This document shows positions 12,901 through 23,420 of a stretch of 64,000 nt of DNA, in pieces. Position 1 is the stretch's first letter. Every line of letters starts with the position of its first letter. The notes below the pieces were generated by a model. That model saw only the letters and a list, made by a program, of their open reading frames with translations. It ran no database searches and was not told the origin of the DNA. The stretch is from Orientallactaga sibirica (taxonomy: Eukaryota > Chordata > Mammalia > Rodentia > Dipodidae). The position numbers and the translations under genes are program-made. The stretch lies in contig JAEOAD010000004.1 of the NCBI GenBank assembly GCA_036365145.1, positions 48,514,001-48,578,000 of the forward strand. The letters run 5' to 3'.

Positions 12901-13220
12901 TGTATTTGAAGAAGCAAATGATATTTGTTGGCAGAGCCAAAGAAACGGAAAGGACTTCACACCGGATGAGATGCTCCCCACGTTGGGAGCAGGTGGGAGG
13001 GCTGGAGTGAGAAACTAAAGTTCTCCCCATGATTTAGGATGGACAGATGGACATGAAGATGAGATGGAGGGCATGTTACCCTCATGGACCTTTATTAGAG
13101 CTACTGGGCACCCTTTGGCATTTGTATCTCTTGTCCTTCCCATGTTTTTAGGAGATAGCAAGTCCAGTGTTCACAGAAAATAAAATACAAAACTAGCATA
13201 TGTCATCTTCCCCAAACGGA
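9926..13220. other. No recognised feature
   Basis: The longest stretch of this intron without a recognisable repeat, apart from a T run near 11019-11032 and a short (TTAA)n near 11338-11362. No splice-flanked coding frame was found. Old repeats below recognition by eye are likely. Confidence 0.4.
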
Positions 13221-13224
13221 ATGA

Positions 13225-13432
13225 TCTTTCCTTTCTTTCTTCCCTTCTTTCCTTCTTTCCTTCTTTCCTTCTTTCCTTCTTTCCTTCTTTCCTTCTTTCC
13301 TTCTTTCCTTCTTTCCTTCCTTCCTTCCTTCCTTCCTTCCTTCCTTCCTTCCTTCCTTCCTTCCTTCTCCTTTTCCTCCTCCTCCTCCTTCTTTTTTTTC
13401 TTCCTCCTCCTCCTCCTCCTCTTCTTTTCTTG
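13225..13432 (-). repeat. Pyrimidine microsatellite at a B1 tail
   Basis: CTTTCTTC and TTCC repeats, then CTC repeats, directly abut the A-tail end of the minus-strand B1 at 13433. A second case of probable tail expansion, here without a clear target duplication. Confidence 0.9.
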
Positions 13433-13573
13433 TTATTTTGAGGTTGGGTTTCACTCTAGCCCAGGCTGATATGGAATTCACTATGTAGTTTCAGGTGGCC
13501 TCAAACTCACAGTGATCCTCCTACCTATGACTCCCGAATGCTGGGATCAAAGGAGTGCACTACCATGCCTGGC
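13433..13573 (-). mobile_element. B1 SINE, diverged
   Basis: TTGAGGTTGGGTTTCACTCTAGCCCAGGCTG through GGATCAAAGGAGTGCACTACCATGCC on the plus strand is a reverse-oriented B1 with several substitutions. Confidence 0.9.
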
Positions 13574-14149
13574 AGATGGTGTTTCTTTTTGCTTTTACTA
13601 TCCATTCCCTAGTATCAGGATTCATCCTGTACCAAGAAAGCTACTATGTGGGACAGTAGCTCTTTTTAAAAAACAAGTTCAAGAATGTTCACTTTCCAAT
13701 TTCTTTTTTTCCTTTTTCTATTTTTGAAATTGGTTCAGTTCTCTGTGTGTTAGTCAACATGACATGCAATCCACTTAACTCATGTGCTGTGTGGACAAAG
13801 AACAGATCTGGAATGTATTTGAGATGTATTTTCAGATACTGCACTTGAAGTGCTGACAGTAAACAAGTGACAAGCCCAATACAGAGGCCTTTGGGTCCAC
13901 TGAGCAGCACCGGGCAGGGTGAAGGGAGAAAAGGGACTTAGAGCCCAGAGGACTGGGAAGGAAGAGGAAAGGAGGTGCAGCTCCACACAGATCTTTACCA
14001 TGCACCAGCGCTCGCCATACATGGAAAGGGTGGCACCGTCATGCTTACCACAGGCCACACAGGTTTGCTAAGGGTTGGAGGGTGGCAGACATTTCCTGTC
14101 ACAACATGAAATGGTCTACTTTCTAGTATAGTAAGACAAAAGCTTTTTT
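13574..14149. other. No recognised feature
   Basis: Unique-looking intronic DNA; frames on the minus strand at 13689-14058 have no supporting signals. Confidence 0.35.
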
Positions 14150-14250
14150 GATGTCAGAAATGTTAAGTAACTTCAAGAGGAAGAGCTGGTACTCAGCTCC
14201 AGGCTGTTATTCTTTACTCACATTCACCGTTATGAAACAGCCTCTCATAA
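14150..14250 (-). mobile_element. MIR remnant
   Basis: TTAAGTAACTTCAAGAGGAAGAGCTGGTACTCAGCTCCAGGCTG matches the AAGTAACTTGCCCAAGG...AGAGCTGGGATTTGAACCCAGG core of MIR in reverse, heavily diverged. Confidence 0.5.
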
Positions 14251-14644
14251 TAAGAAAATTGGCTCAGCATTCAGTCAAATCCTGCAATGCAATTCTACTC
14301 CTTGATAGTATATTTCGCCTTTAATTATGGTGGGAAAGTGGAAGAGAAATGATAAAAACCAGGACTACTTTTAGCTTTTAATATGTTGTCTACTAAAATT
14401 TTGTGCACATGGGGTTTCCAGAAATCCTTTCATATTTTTTTCATCTGTTTTCTTCTTTTTTAAATGGTATAACAACACAAACCTCTATGGCTCAAGAAGA
14501 TCAATGAACTATCACAGAACAGGCCTCAGAAAACACAGTTCAATGCCATGGACTAAGGAGTAGTGGTTGTCATAGATAAATATCCTTCCTCTTTCCAGAA
14601 ATCAGCTTTCTGCTGCTCTCCAAATATTATAGAACTGAAGCATA

Positions 14645-14647
14645 TAT

Positions 14648-14686
<39 letters not shown>

Positions 14687-14907
14687 TTATTTTCTAGAGA
14701 GAGAGGAGACAGAGAGAGAATTGGCACACCAGGGCCTCAGCCACTGCAATCACACTCCAGATGTTTGTGCTGCCTAGTAGGCATGTTAAACCTTGTGCTT
14801 GCCTCACCTTTGTGCCTCTGACTAATGTGGGATCTGAAGAGTAAAGTTTGGGTCCTTAGACTTTGCAGGCAAGTGCCTTAACTGCTAAGCCATCTCTCTC
14901 CCCCGCC
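14645..14907 (-). mobile_element. DIP SINE, first of a stacked pair
   Basis: A (TTTA)n tail, GA-rich run, GGCACACCAGGGCCTCAGCCACTGC and GCTAAGCCATCTCTC. It is bounded by copies of the CTGAAGCAYAT target at 14635 and 14908. The next DIP begins after the second copy. Confidence 0.93.
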
Positions 14908-14923
14908 CTGAAGCACATTTCAA

Positions 14924-14927
<4 letters not shown>

Positions 14928-14965
<38 letters not shown>

Positions 14966-15156
14966 TCGTTAAGGAGAAATAGAAAGAGAGAGAAGATGAA
15001 TAGGTATGTCAGGGCTTCCAACCACTGAAAATTAACCCCAGATGCAGATGTATGCACCACTTTGTGCATCTGGCTGTATGTGGGTAGTGAGGAATTGAAC
15101 CTGTGTCAGTAGGCATTGCAGGCAGTCATCTTAACTGCTGAGCCATCTCTCCAGCC
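14928..15156 (-). mobile_element. DIP SINE, second of a stacked pair
   Basis: (TTTA)n tail, GA-rich run, GCACCACTTTGTGCATCTGGC and GAGCCATCTCTCCAGCCC. It lies between CTGAAGCACATTTC (14908) and CTGAAGCATATTTTTAAATT (15157), in the same orientation as its neighbour. Confidence 0.93.
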
Positions 15157-15235
15157 CTGAAGCATATTTTTAAATTATTTGTATTCTGTAAACATACTTT
15201 TTTTTAAAAAAAAAAAGAAAGAAAAATGCAAATTA

Positions 15236-15300
15236 AGGGGTCGAGGGTGCAGCTCAGCAGGCAGGAGGCCCTGGGTTCCATCTCAGGCATGGCAAAGAGG
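15236..15300 (+). mobile_element. ID SINE fragment
   Basis: GGTGCAGCTCAGCAGGCAGGAGGCCCTGGGTTCCATCTCAGGCATGGC is an ID/BC1-like tRNA-derived head with an internal deletion. Confidence 0.6.
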
Positions 15301-15509
15301 AAGCAGTTCCCCCATAAAGGTATTCAGTGTATCATTTTTGGAAATGTGGATAATTTTTAAATGAAAAATTGGTTTTCACTCCAATGGGAAAGGATCAAAA
15401 GCAAAACAGCCACACTATTTCATAAGGCAACCAAGGATCATTCCTCTGACAAGAAGAAAAGAAAGGAAAAGCATTTTAAATGTATATTTATTGATTTATT
15501 GATTTTTGC

Positions 15510-15582
15510 AATGTTGGGGACTAAACTCATAGCCTTGCAAATACTAGGCATGTGGTCTACCACTAAATTATATGCCCAGGCT
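15510..15582 (-). mobile_element. ID SINE
   Basis: The reverse complement reads GGGCATATAATTTAGTGGTAGACCACATGCCTAG then a GTTTAGTCCCCAACA block, the typical ID head with both pol III boxes, diverged. Confidence 0.75.
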
Positions 15583-15662
15583 TACAACTTACTCTGTTCT
15601 TTCTTCCCCTTTAGAAATTATTTTTTAATACATTGAGAATCTTCTGTTTGTCTCCCTTTTCC

Positions 15663-15878
15663 TTTTTAAATATTTTATTTATTTATCTACCAGAGGAGAG
15701 AGAATGAGAAAGAAAATGAATATGGGTGTACCAGGGCCTCTAGCCACTGCAAATGAATTCCAGATACATGTGCCACTGTGTGCATCTGGCTTTATTACTT
15801 TGGTGCTGGGGAATCGAACCCAAGTTGTCATGTATTGCAGGCAAGTGACTTCATGGCTGAGCTGTCTCTCCAGCTCTC
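15663..15878 (-). mobile_element. DIP SINE
   Basis: TATTTTATTTATTTAT tail, GTACCAGGGCCTCTAGCCACTGC, GTGCTGGGGAATCGAACCC, GAGCTGTCTCTCCAGCTC. Complete, reverse-oriented. Confidence 0.92.
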
Positions 15879-15881
15879 ATT

Positions 15882-16320
15882 TCCCTTCTTTTAATGTTCA
15901 ACATCTTCAGTATCTAAGTGCCTACAAATGGAACAGGAAATGGTTTTCTTCTTTAAAATTTGCCTTCTGCCAACCTTCTGCAGGTGTATCTAACATAACC
16001 CCACCGCTGACAGGCAAGAACAGTCTCCTCTGTTGATGAAGCAATGGCACTGAGAGCACAGCAGCGGCTGGTCATCTCCTCACTGCTAATATATTCAATT
16101 CCTCCTGCTGCAACCAGCGGGCTTTCCAAGCTCAGGCTCACGTGTCCATTATGTCTTGGTTGTTCTACTCATCAGAAGCTGAAGTTCTGACCTGGCAATC
16201 GTGGACATTGCTTAGCAGGCTCCTTGTCCTTTGTCACTGTCACACTTGCAGATTCCTTTCTGTGTATTCTGACTCTACTATAGCTTTCCCCAAGTTCTGG
16301 TCTTACACTTCCTATTCTTT
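15882..16320. other. No recognised feature
   Basis: Unique-looking; frames on both strands at 15953-16348 show no motif I recognise. Confidence 0.35.
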
Positions 16321-16335
16321 CCCAAAGGTCCATTT

Positions 16336-16377
16336 AAAAAATATTTAATTTATTTATTTGAGAGAGAGTGTGCACAC

Positions 16378-16424
<47 letters not shown>

Positions 16425-16582
16425 GGAGAACATGAGTGTGCCAGGGCTTCTAGCCACTGCAAATAAACTCCAGACACAAGCACCACCATGTGCATCTGGC
16501 TTACGTGGGTTCTGGAGAGTTGACCCTAAGTCTTTAAGTTTCACAGTCAAGTGCCTTAACTGCTAAGTCATCTCTCCAGCAC
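16336..16582 (-). mobile_element. DIP SINE with expanded GT/GA run
   Basis: Between target duplications CCCAAAGGTCCATTT (16321-16335) and CCCAAAGGTCTATTT (16583-16597). The pyrimidine run of the element has become a (GT)n(GA)n microsatellite at about 16368-16425. Confidence 0.94.
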
Positions 16583-16942
16583 CCCAAAGGTCTATTTGTA
16601 TCATCATTACAGTCCTTATGATGTGTTACCACATATCTTCTTCTAGTCTATAAGCTCTTAAAGCTTAAGGAGTATCTGACCTTCCAGTAAAAAAAAAAAA
16701 AAAAAAAAAAATATGCTCTATCAGTTCTTAATAAAGTCAGAATTGTAAAATATAAAATTTTCCTCCATGATGTTTCAAAATAATATATCACAATATGATC
16801 ATTTTTTGCTGACATAGATGTGTTTGCATGTGAAAGTTCTCATCAGTTTCAAATGAGAAACTTGAAATGTTTCAAATGTCATTTCTCTGTGTATATCCAG
16901 TGAATGACTTCTGAGAGATCATCAAGTATGGGAAGGGGGTCT

Positions 16943-17382
16943 GTGTGGTACTGTACACTGAATAACAGCTCCCAAGGATACACAAGCGAAACCTCCAGAA
17001 TATGAGCGTGTCACCGCATGCAACACAAGGGACTCTGCACATGTGCCTAAGTGAAGACCTTTCAGATAAATATCTTGGTTGACAAAAGGAAGATCTGACT
17101 GCAAAAAAAAAGAAGGTAAAATGACAACAAGAGAGATACAATGATGCTCTGAAGATGGCAGAGCAGGGGGCCACAAACCAGGGACAGGCAGCCACCAGGA
17201 GCTGAGAAAGACAAAGGAAGGATTTCTCCCCTCACAGTCTCGAAGGAAAACAGCCTTACCAGTCTTTTAACTTCAGTTCAAAGCAACTGAAATTGTACTG
17301 CTGACCTCTGCAGCCACAAGAGAACATTTGTTGTTGTTGTTGTTTTAAGCCACTAAATTTATGATCATTTGTTACAATAACC
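16943..17382 (+). mobile_element. MLT1 LTR (ERVL-MaLR)
   Basis: It follows the MLT1 layout in order: TGTACACTGAATAACAGCTCCCAAGGATA, AGGGACTCTGCACATGTG, TGAAGATGGCAGAGCAGGGGGCCAC, AGGATTTCTCCCCTCACAGTC, ACTGCTGACCTCTGCAGCC, TTTTAAGCCACTAAATTTATG and TTTGTTACAATAACCC. Ancient solo LTR; a (TTG)n run is at 17331-17344. Confidence 0.85.
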
Positions 17383-17428
17383 CACATGGCAAGTGAGTAT
17401 TTAGCCTTTCTGGATATCAGTCCTAACA

Positions 17429-17655
17429 CAGCAGTTCTCACAGTGAGGAGGGCCCTGGCCTACCTTCACCGTCACTGTTGGCATGTGTTGGGAATGCAGA
17501 TTCTCAAGCCTCCGCCGATCTCCTGAATTAAAAGCTCTTTAGACTTCTTCTTTAGACTTCTTTCTTTAGACTTCTTTCTTTAGAAAGGTCCAACAATGGA
17601 GAGTTCACAAGTCCTCCAGATGATTCTGAGGCATGTTTAACTTTGAGAACCGGTA
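17429..17655 (+). mobile_element. hAT-Charlie non-autonomous element (MER5/MER20 type)
   Basis: Left end AGCAGTTCTCACAGTG and right end CTTTGAGAACCGGT are diverged inverted ends. The interior has AATGCAGATTCTCAAGCC and CCTCCAGATGATTCTGAGGC as in MER5/MER20-like elements. A 14-bp unit (CTTTAGACTTCTTT) is tandemly repeated inside at 17536-17585. Confidence 0.75.
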
Positions 17656-18077
17656 CAATTAACTTTCTCCCTTTGAACTTTGTAACTAACAGCATGTCAA
17701 GCATTTTTAAGGGATGAAATAAAATAAACAAATGGCATATCACTTATTTGAAACCAATGCTATGAGAACACAATGTGAAAAACAAGCACAGCCCAAATAT
17801 ACCACAGTGCAAACAGCCAAGCGTCTTCAAACAACATGGAAAGCAATTACTAATCTGGTCTGTTTCATCTGTACTTAAATGTTTGAAATGAAAAAGTCAA
17901 GTATGAATGCATTCTCTCTGAGTCATCTACTAAATCAAATCCTCTTTTCTTAGCAAGCAAAACAGACTTTTAATAAATTGAAACACAAATTAATACCTTT
18001 ACCTTTCTGTACTATCACTTTCTTGGTTTAGAATTGCCACATTGAACATACTGAGGATAAAACTTCCAATGACAGGT
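17656..18077. other. No recognised feature
   Basis: Unique-looking intronic DNA. Confidence 0.4.
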
Positions 18078-18088
18078 TTTTTTCTTTT

Positions 18089-18135
<47 letters not shown>

Positions 18136-18240
18136 AGATGGGGATCTTATTATGTAACCTGAGCTGACTCCAAACTTAGCTTGGTAGCCTAAGTTTAGTA
18201 AGTGGCTAGGACTACAGGTATGTGTCAATCTATTCAGATT
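18078..18240 (-). mobile_element. Old B1-related SINE with long A-tail
   Basis: A T run of 44 (18091-18134) is the tail of a minus-strand 7SL-derived element: GAGATGGGGATCTTATTATGTAACCTGAGCTG through GTGGCTAGGACTACAGGTATGTG. More diverged than the Dipodoid B1. Confidence 0.7.
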
Positions 18241-18874
18241 TAAATGTTATATTGAAAATGAGATTTTTAAAAAAATCTAATGTATGCCAGAAGGAAGTTC
18301 AAAAGGAAAATAATAGCATTGGATACAGTATTTATTTCATATTATATAAAATATTTTAGTTAAAATCAGTTTTTATACTATAGTTATTTACTGTATGAAT
18401 ATCATAATTTTGGAAGAAATAATCATAATAATGAACCAATATCAAAGGATAAACTCCATTTTTTTATTTCTACACTCTCATTTAAAGGGCTGTATTAGGT
18501 TCTGATAAGTCATCTATAGAACTATGGAGGTAGGGGGGTTGTAGTTGTATTTAATAATCAGAATTTTGCCACTCTTTGCTGATAACATGATGATTATAAA
18601 CACTTCTCTGTACTTTATAGAAATCAGCCAGATGAATTCATTCTCTGAGGCCAAAGACAACCATGAGTTAATGAAATGAGAAACTTCAGATGATCGGGTG
18701 GGGGAGGAAAAGAAGGCCTATTCTTTGTGCACAAAAACCAGATGTCTTTACAATGGGGACTGCAAGAAGGACTAAGCCCTTTTCAGCTATCAAACCAATC
18801 TCCTTACTACAACATTCCATTTATCACAAAGCCTGTATCATAAGTACTTTCAGACAAAGCTTCCCCTCTCATTA
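18241..18874. other. No recognised feature
   Basis: AT-rich unique-looking intronic DNA. Confidence 0.4.
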
Positions 18875-18990
18875 GAGTGTTAAGATCTTTGAAGGCAGGA
18901 AGCGTGCCATCCCTTCTCCTTTACCTGGCAGTATGCCTTCTGCATAGCAGCTTAATAAATCTCAGCTACATTCAACTAAATGTCCATGCG
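18875..18990 (+). mobile_element. MIR3/L2-type 3' remnant
   Basis: TAAGATCTTTGAAGGCAGGAAGCGTGCCATC followed by CTTAATAAATCTCAGCTAC resembles the CTCCTTGAGGGCAGGGACCGTG...CTCAATAAATGTT 3' end shared by L2 and MIR3. A further piece, GGTGCTCAGTGGATACTGAAGGAAGAATGAACAAATG, follows at 19097-19133. Confidence 0.55.
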
Positions 18991-19418
18991 ATTGATGACA
19001 CCATAGGAAAGTGTAGCGTTAACATTAGCCAGTGAGGTTAGGGCCTTGCACGAGTTTGTTTTATCTAATGACCTCGGATAGTTGCCATCAGGACAGGTGC
19101 TCAGTGGATACTGAAGGAAGAATGAACAAATGGACAGAGATTTCTCATTGGTAATGAACAGAAGCCCATGAACGTAAACTTTAAATCATAGCTTTGCATC
19201 TTCAAGTGCCTGTGCCCACATCTCTACTCAGCAATATGAAGGATCTGCTTCATATGGCAGATAGAGGATTATCAGAAACCATTAGTAAGGTTTTTTTTTT
19301 TTAATTGGAGCCTAAGTTACATAAGGCAAAGTGTAGAAATCCAAGGGCAGAGAACTGTGATGCCTGTCTGCATTACTCTATGCTGCCACCACCACCCTTA
19401 TCAAGACAAAGCAAGGAC

Positions 19419-19494
19419 AGGCTAGGCATGTAGCTCAGGAGTAGAGTTCTTGCCTAGCACGTGCAAGGCCCCAGGTTGAATCCTTGGCATCAGA
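19419..19494 (+). mobile_element. ID SINE
   Basis: GGCTAGGCATGTAGCTCAGGAGTAGAGTTCTTGCCTAGCACGTGCAAGGCCCCAGG with B-box-like GGTTGAATCC: an ID element with both pol III boxes recognisable. Confidence 0.8.
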
Positions 19495-19734
19495 ACAACA
19501 GCAACCATCTCTAGCACTCAGTCAGGCAGGTTCTCTAATGGTCCACTCCTTCTGAGGGACTGTCAGTTAATTTTGTAGAGAAAACTTATCATTGTCACTG
19601 TCCACTTCCTTATGACAGCCTAAATTCCTTCAGCACGGAATGTCTATCTTTTCTCTGCTTTGGAACAGTTATCCAAGGGGGATCTTGTATTTAATACCTG
19701 ACAAAAGTCATTATAAAGGAGAAAGTTTACATTT

Positions 19735-19982
19735 CTAGGTTACAGTCCATTGTGGCAGGAAAGGCGTGGCAGCTGGTACTTAGCCAATTTTCTACTTTTT
19801 TAATATAGTCCACGACCCCAGCCCATGGAATTGTCCCACCCACAATTAAGATGAGTCTTCCCATCTCCATTAACCTAATCAAAATAATCCCTCTTAGGCA
19901 TGCCCAGAAGCTAACCTAATCTGGATCAGTTCCTCAGGTGATTCCAGGTCCCATCAAGCAATCAACATAACCCATCACAACC
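19735..19982 (-). mobile_element. ERVL/MaLR-like LTR remnant
   Basis: The block ACGACCCCAGCCCATGGAATTGTCCCACCCACA, GGTGATTCCAGGTCCCATCAAG and CAACATAACCCATCACA resembles a common rodent LTR read in reverse (minus strand starts TGATGGGTTATGTTG). Class by memory only; right edge about 19980. Confidence 0.5.
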
Positions 19983-20387
19983 CGTGTCACCAGGCTTTTG
20001 CTTAGTAAATCTTCACGGACAGCAGCGATACTCCCTGCTAGGCAGGTCTATTCCCATCTGCATTATGGTAGCAGGGAGGCAACCAAACCAAAGCATCAAC
20101 ATTATCTGTCCTATATGTCCGGCCTTACCCAGGGCAGATGATCTGGAGCTAGAGTTTCTCAGGAGCCATACATAGAGCTACAATCAGAGCAAGAGCTAGT
20201 TGGGTTGGAAGGTCCCCAGATGTGCTCCACATCAAGGCCTTGTCCTAAGAGCCTTGGCCCCACCCCATACATCCAGACATGACCAGGCCTTCTCTGTAGA
20301 AAAAGAACCCTGGTTTCATAGCAAATATTGTCCATCTCTTTGCTTTCCCAGTTACTGCAGTTTTAAAGCAAAAAAAAAAAAAATCTG
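19983..20387. other. No recognised feature
   Basis: Possibly more of the same LTR. An A13 run sits directly before the DIP at 20388 and is probably part of its target. Confidence 0.35.
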
Positions 20388-20595
20388 GGGCTGGAGAGAT
20401 GGCATAGGGGTTAAGGCGCCTGCCTCCTAAGCCTAAGAACACTGGTTCCAATCTCCAGCGGTTCCAATCTCCAGGTCCCATGTTTAGCCAGATGCAAAGT
20501 GATGCAAGGGCGCAATGCTGCACTTGACCACAAGGGGCACACACATCTGGATTTCGTTTGCAGCAGCTGAGACACTGCTGGCACGCCCATCTCTG

Positions 20596-20628
<33 letters not shown>

Positions 20629-20670
20629 GTGTCTCTCTCCAAAAAAATAATTAAAAAAATTTTAAAAACC
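20388..20670 (+). mobile_element. DIP SINE, long variant with duplicated 15-mer
   Basis: Head GGGCTGGAGAGATGGCATAGGGG, tandem GGTTCCAATCTCCAG twice, long body with CGCAATGCTGCACTTGACC and AGGGGCACACACATCTGG, (CT)n run and A-rich tail. Same subfamily as 5357 and 40386. Confidence 0.93.
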
Positions 20671-21796
20671 TGGTGATTTCATGTTATTGACCCAAAATAT
20701 CTTATTATGATCATCATATGTGTAAGGCTAGTGCTTAGATTTTATTAACACATACTTGAATAAAAGTAGTGCTTTCTTGTTGAATCCAGCTAGTGATTTT
20801 CCTGCATGTCAGAGAGGGCCCTGATGATGATTCACCTAATGCAGAGTGACTAGGCAGGTACAGATTTTGATACAGGAATCGATACTTCATCTCTAATTAC
20901 CTGGACTCTACTGTGCATGACTACTTTTCCATTCCCTGTAGAAACAGGGCACGAATACCAATGCAATCCAGTTGTCAGGCACTGCCTGCAGCCAGAAGAC
21001 GTGCCAGAGCGGGTTCTGTCACAGTATGCAAATGAGGAGTAATGTTCTCCACCATCAAGGTCCGATCTACTCTTGAGAAGAAGTCTATGCCTTTAGGGAA
21101 CTAATAATGAACATATTTAAATGAGTGTTATTTTGGTAGCCTCTGACATGTAGGATCATTTTCCTTTTAGTTCTAAAGTTGATAGGCTGTTACATGAGCT
21201 TAAAAGAGAAGAGCCATCAAATTCCAAAATCCTTGTAATAATTACAGAAGAGCAAGTATTACTCTGTGAGGGCAGCAGTGATTGCTTGTACTTGGGGATG
21301 CCCTCCCCCATCCACTCAGCTTCATGAAGCCGTGCACCCTTTTGCTTTCCTACCTAGGGAAGCTATCATGAAATGTCACCCTTCCCCAGATGTGGACTGA
21401 ATGGAATGCAAGGCAATTTGGGGGAAAGGATTTTCCATGTTCTTTATAGAAAATTTCATGCCGCTGAAGTCAAAGTATTGCTGTGAGGAAGGAAACTGCA
21501 AGGCGTGATCACCTTAGCACTGACACAATCCCTTTATCATGTGAGTAAGTTTTACATTTTCGAAGGTGAATAGTCTCCTGCAAAACACATTTCCCAAGAT
21601 GCAAAATATTAAGTTTCTCCAATCAGCTTATTACTATGAGCATAATATTAAAATATGTTAATAATACCATAGAAAGTAAATATATATACATTTATGTGTT
21701 TGTATATCAAAGGAGAGAAAAATATACTGCATGTATGTATAAAAAAGAATTTTTATATATAGTCTTCAGGCAAGATGATATCTGATGTGATATGAT
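20671..21796. other. No recognised feature
   Basis: Unique-looking intronic DNA with an AT/TA-rich run near 21675-21765. Confidence 0.4.
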
Positions 21797-22025
21797 TTTT
21801 AAAAAAATATTTTATTTCTTTATTTTATTTAAGAGAGAGAGAGGTAGAGAGAGAGAGAAAGAGAGAAAGAGAGAATGGGCATTCCAGGGCCTCTAGCCAC
21901 TGAAAATAAATTCCAGACACACATGCCACCTTGTACATCTGGCTTATGTGCATACTGGGGAATCAAACCTGGGTCCTTAGGCTTCTCAGGCAAGCCCCTT
22001 AATTGCTAAACCATCTCTGCAGCCC
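21797..22025 (-). mobile_element. DIP SINE
   Basis: TATTTTATTTCTTTATTTT tail, GA run, GGCATTCCAGGGCCTCTAGCCACTG, GGGGAATCAAACCTGGG, AAACCATCTCTGCAGCCC. Imperfect target duplication TGATATGATTT / TGATATGGTTT on the two sides. Confidence 0.92.
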
Positions 22026-22039
22026 TGATATGGTTTAAG

Positions 22040-22437
22040 AACTGGAGCTGGGGAGAGTCTGCTCAGCAGGTAAGAGTGATTGTTGCACACATGTATGAGA
22101 ATCCGAGAAGGCCAAATTCTTCTGAGTTCAATTCGCCAGCACCCATGTAAACATCTAGGTATGGACACACATACCTGTAACCTCAGTGTTGTGAGAAGCA
22201 GAGACCTGAGAATTGTTGGGACTCATGCAAACAGCAAGTCCAGGATTGATGAAAGACTCCATCTCAAGGCAACAGATGAGTGATGGGAGGAAGATGTCAT
22301 ACATTGTCCTTTGGCCTCTATGTCTGTGCACTGGGTATATAATCTGCATGTTACACATGTGCATATACCACACACACATCAGACCACTCATACCTATCAC
22401 ACTATATACCTCCCCACACACATGCAAAAAATATTAA
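22040..22437 (+). mobile_element. B4-type dimeric SINE
   Basis: A tRNA-like head (GGAGCTGGGGAGAGTCTGCTCAGC, GAGTTCAATTCGCCAGCACCC) is followed by a degraded B1-like part (ACACATACCTGTAACCTCAG) and a CA-rich tail with ATGCAAAAAATATTAAG. This is the ID+B1 fusion plan of B4. Confidence 0.65.
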
Positions 22438-22719
22438 GAATGCAGTAATCAGAGATTCTCAGCTTTGACTTCAATTAGCAATAGAGAAAGCCAACATGGA
22501 GCTTACTTAATATGGGGTTTTTGAGTATAATCACTGTTTAACTCTGAGATCTTCATATAAATAAGAGCTTTAAGAAAGAACCATTGGATTGAGGGTGGAG
22601 GTAAATGACAGAACACTAGCATAGCATCAGTGATCCCAGCAGTAGCTTTTTCTCATTAATTGACCAATACTGATTAGATCATTAGAAGTCAATAATGAAA
22701 ATTGGAAGTGAGTAGGGCA

Positions 22720-22925
22720 TAAAATCAAAAATACCTGGATTTTTATCTCCTCTACTCAATAGTCAAATGACTTTGTACAATCACTGTCTACCTGGTTTCT
22801 TGATAAGGATAAAGAAATACATTTTACAACACATTGGAAGGAAATGGGTAAGCAATCAACATTGTGCCCAGTCAATAACAAGTGCTTAGTGAATTGCTCT
22901 GATTGTGATTACTGTTGTCAGGGAC
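22720..22925 (+). mobile_element. MIR
   Basis: GTCAAATGACTTTGTACAATCACTG, TAAGGATAAAGAAATAC and CAATAACAAGTGCTTAGTGAATTGC follow the order of the MIR consensus (GACCTTGGGCAAGTCAC...AAATGGGGATAATAA...GTGCCTGGCACATAGTAAGTGC). Confidence 0.6.
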
Positions 22926-23097
22926 AAGAGTTTTATCCTGGATGTTAAAGCCAACTGTGTCTCCAAGTCATTATCCCACAACAAAACAGTGTGATAAAAG
23001 ATCTTTTAAAAATACTATGTAGAATGAAGAATTCAAGTTAGTTCCTAGGACACAGCATGTTCATCTTCTATATGAGATAGAGTATGAACTGCCCACT

Positions 23098-23191
23098 TAC
23101 AGTTCCAGCACTCAGGACACTGAGGCAGGAAGACTGTAAGTTCTGTAAGCCTGGGCCATACACAGATCCTGGCTCAAAAAACAAACACCAG
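23098..23191 (+). mobile_element. B1/B4 3' fragment
   Basis: TTCCAGCACTCAGGACACTGAGGCAGGAAGAC and CCTGGGCCATACACAGATCCTGGCTCAAAAAAC, diverged. Its A-tail served as the target for the DIP at 23192. Confidence 0.65.
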
Positions 23192-23408
23192 AGGGCTGGA
23201 GAAATGGCTTATTGGTTGAGGCATTTGCCTGTGAAGCCTAAGGACCCCGGTTGATTCCCTAGGACCCACATAAGCCACGCTGTACAAGGGAGCACATCCA
23301 TCTGGAGTTTGTTTGCAGTGGCTACAGCCCCTGGCGTGCCCATTCTCTCTTTCTCTCTATCTGCCTCTTCCTTTCTCTCTCTTAAATAAATAAATGAAAT
23401 ATTTTAAA
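23192..23408 (+). mobile_element. DIP SINE inserted in a B1 tail
   Basis: Head GGGCTGGAGAAATGGCTTATTGG through CT run and TAAATAAATAAATG tail. Flanks AACAAACACCA and AATAAACACCA are the duplicated target, one mismatch. Confidence 0.93.
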
Positions 23409-23420
23409 AAATAAACACCA

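Noticed and set aside
13200..13481. 89-92 aa frames with repeated KKERRKEG or PSFLPSF-like units
   Set aside because: Translations of the pyrimidine microsatellite joined to a B1.
20675..20700. CATGTTATTGAC as a trace of the CERS6 exon encoding FSYVNNMAR
   Set aside because: Twelve bases of chance similarity; flanking codons do not continue the protein.
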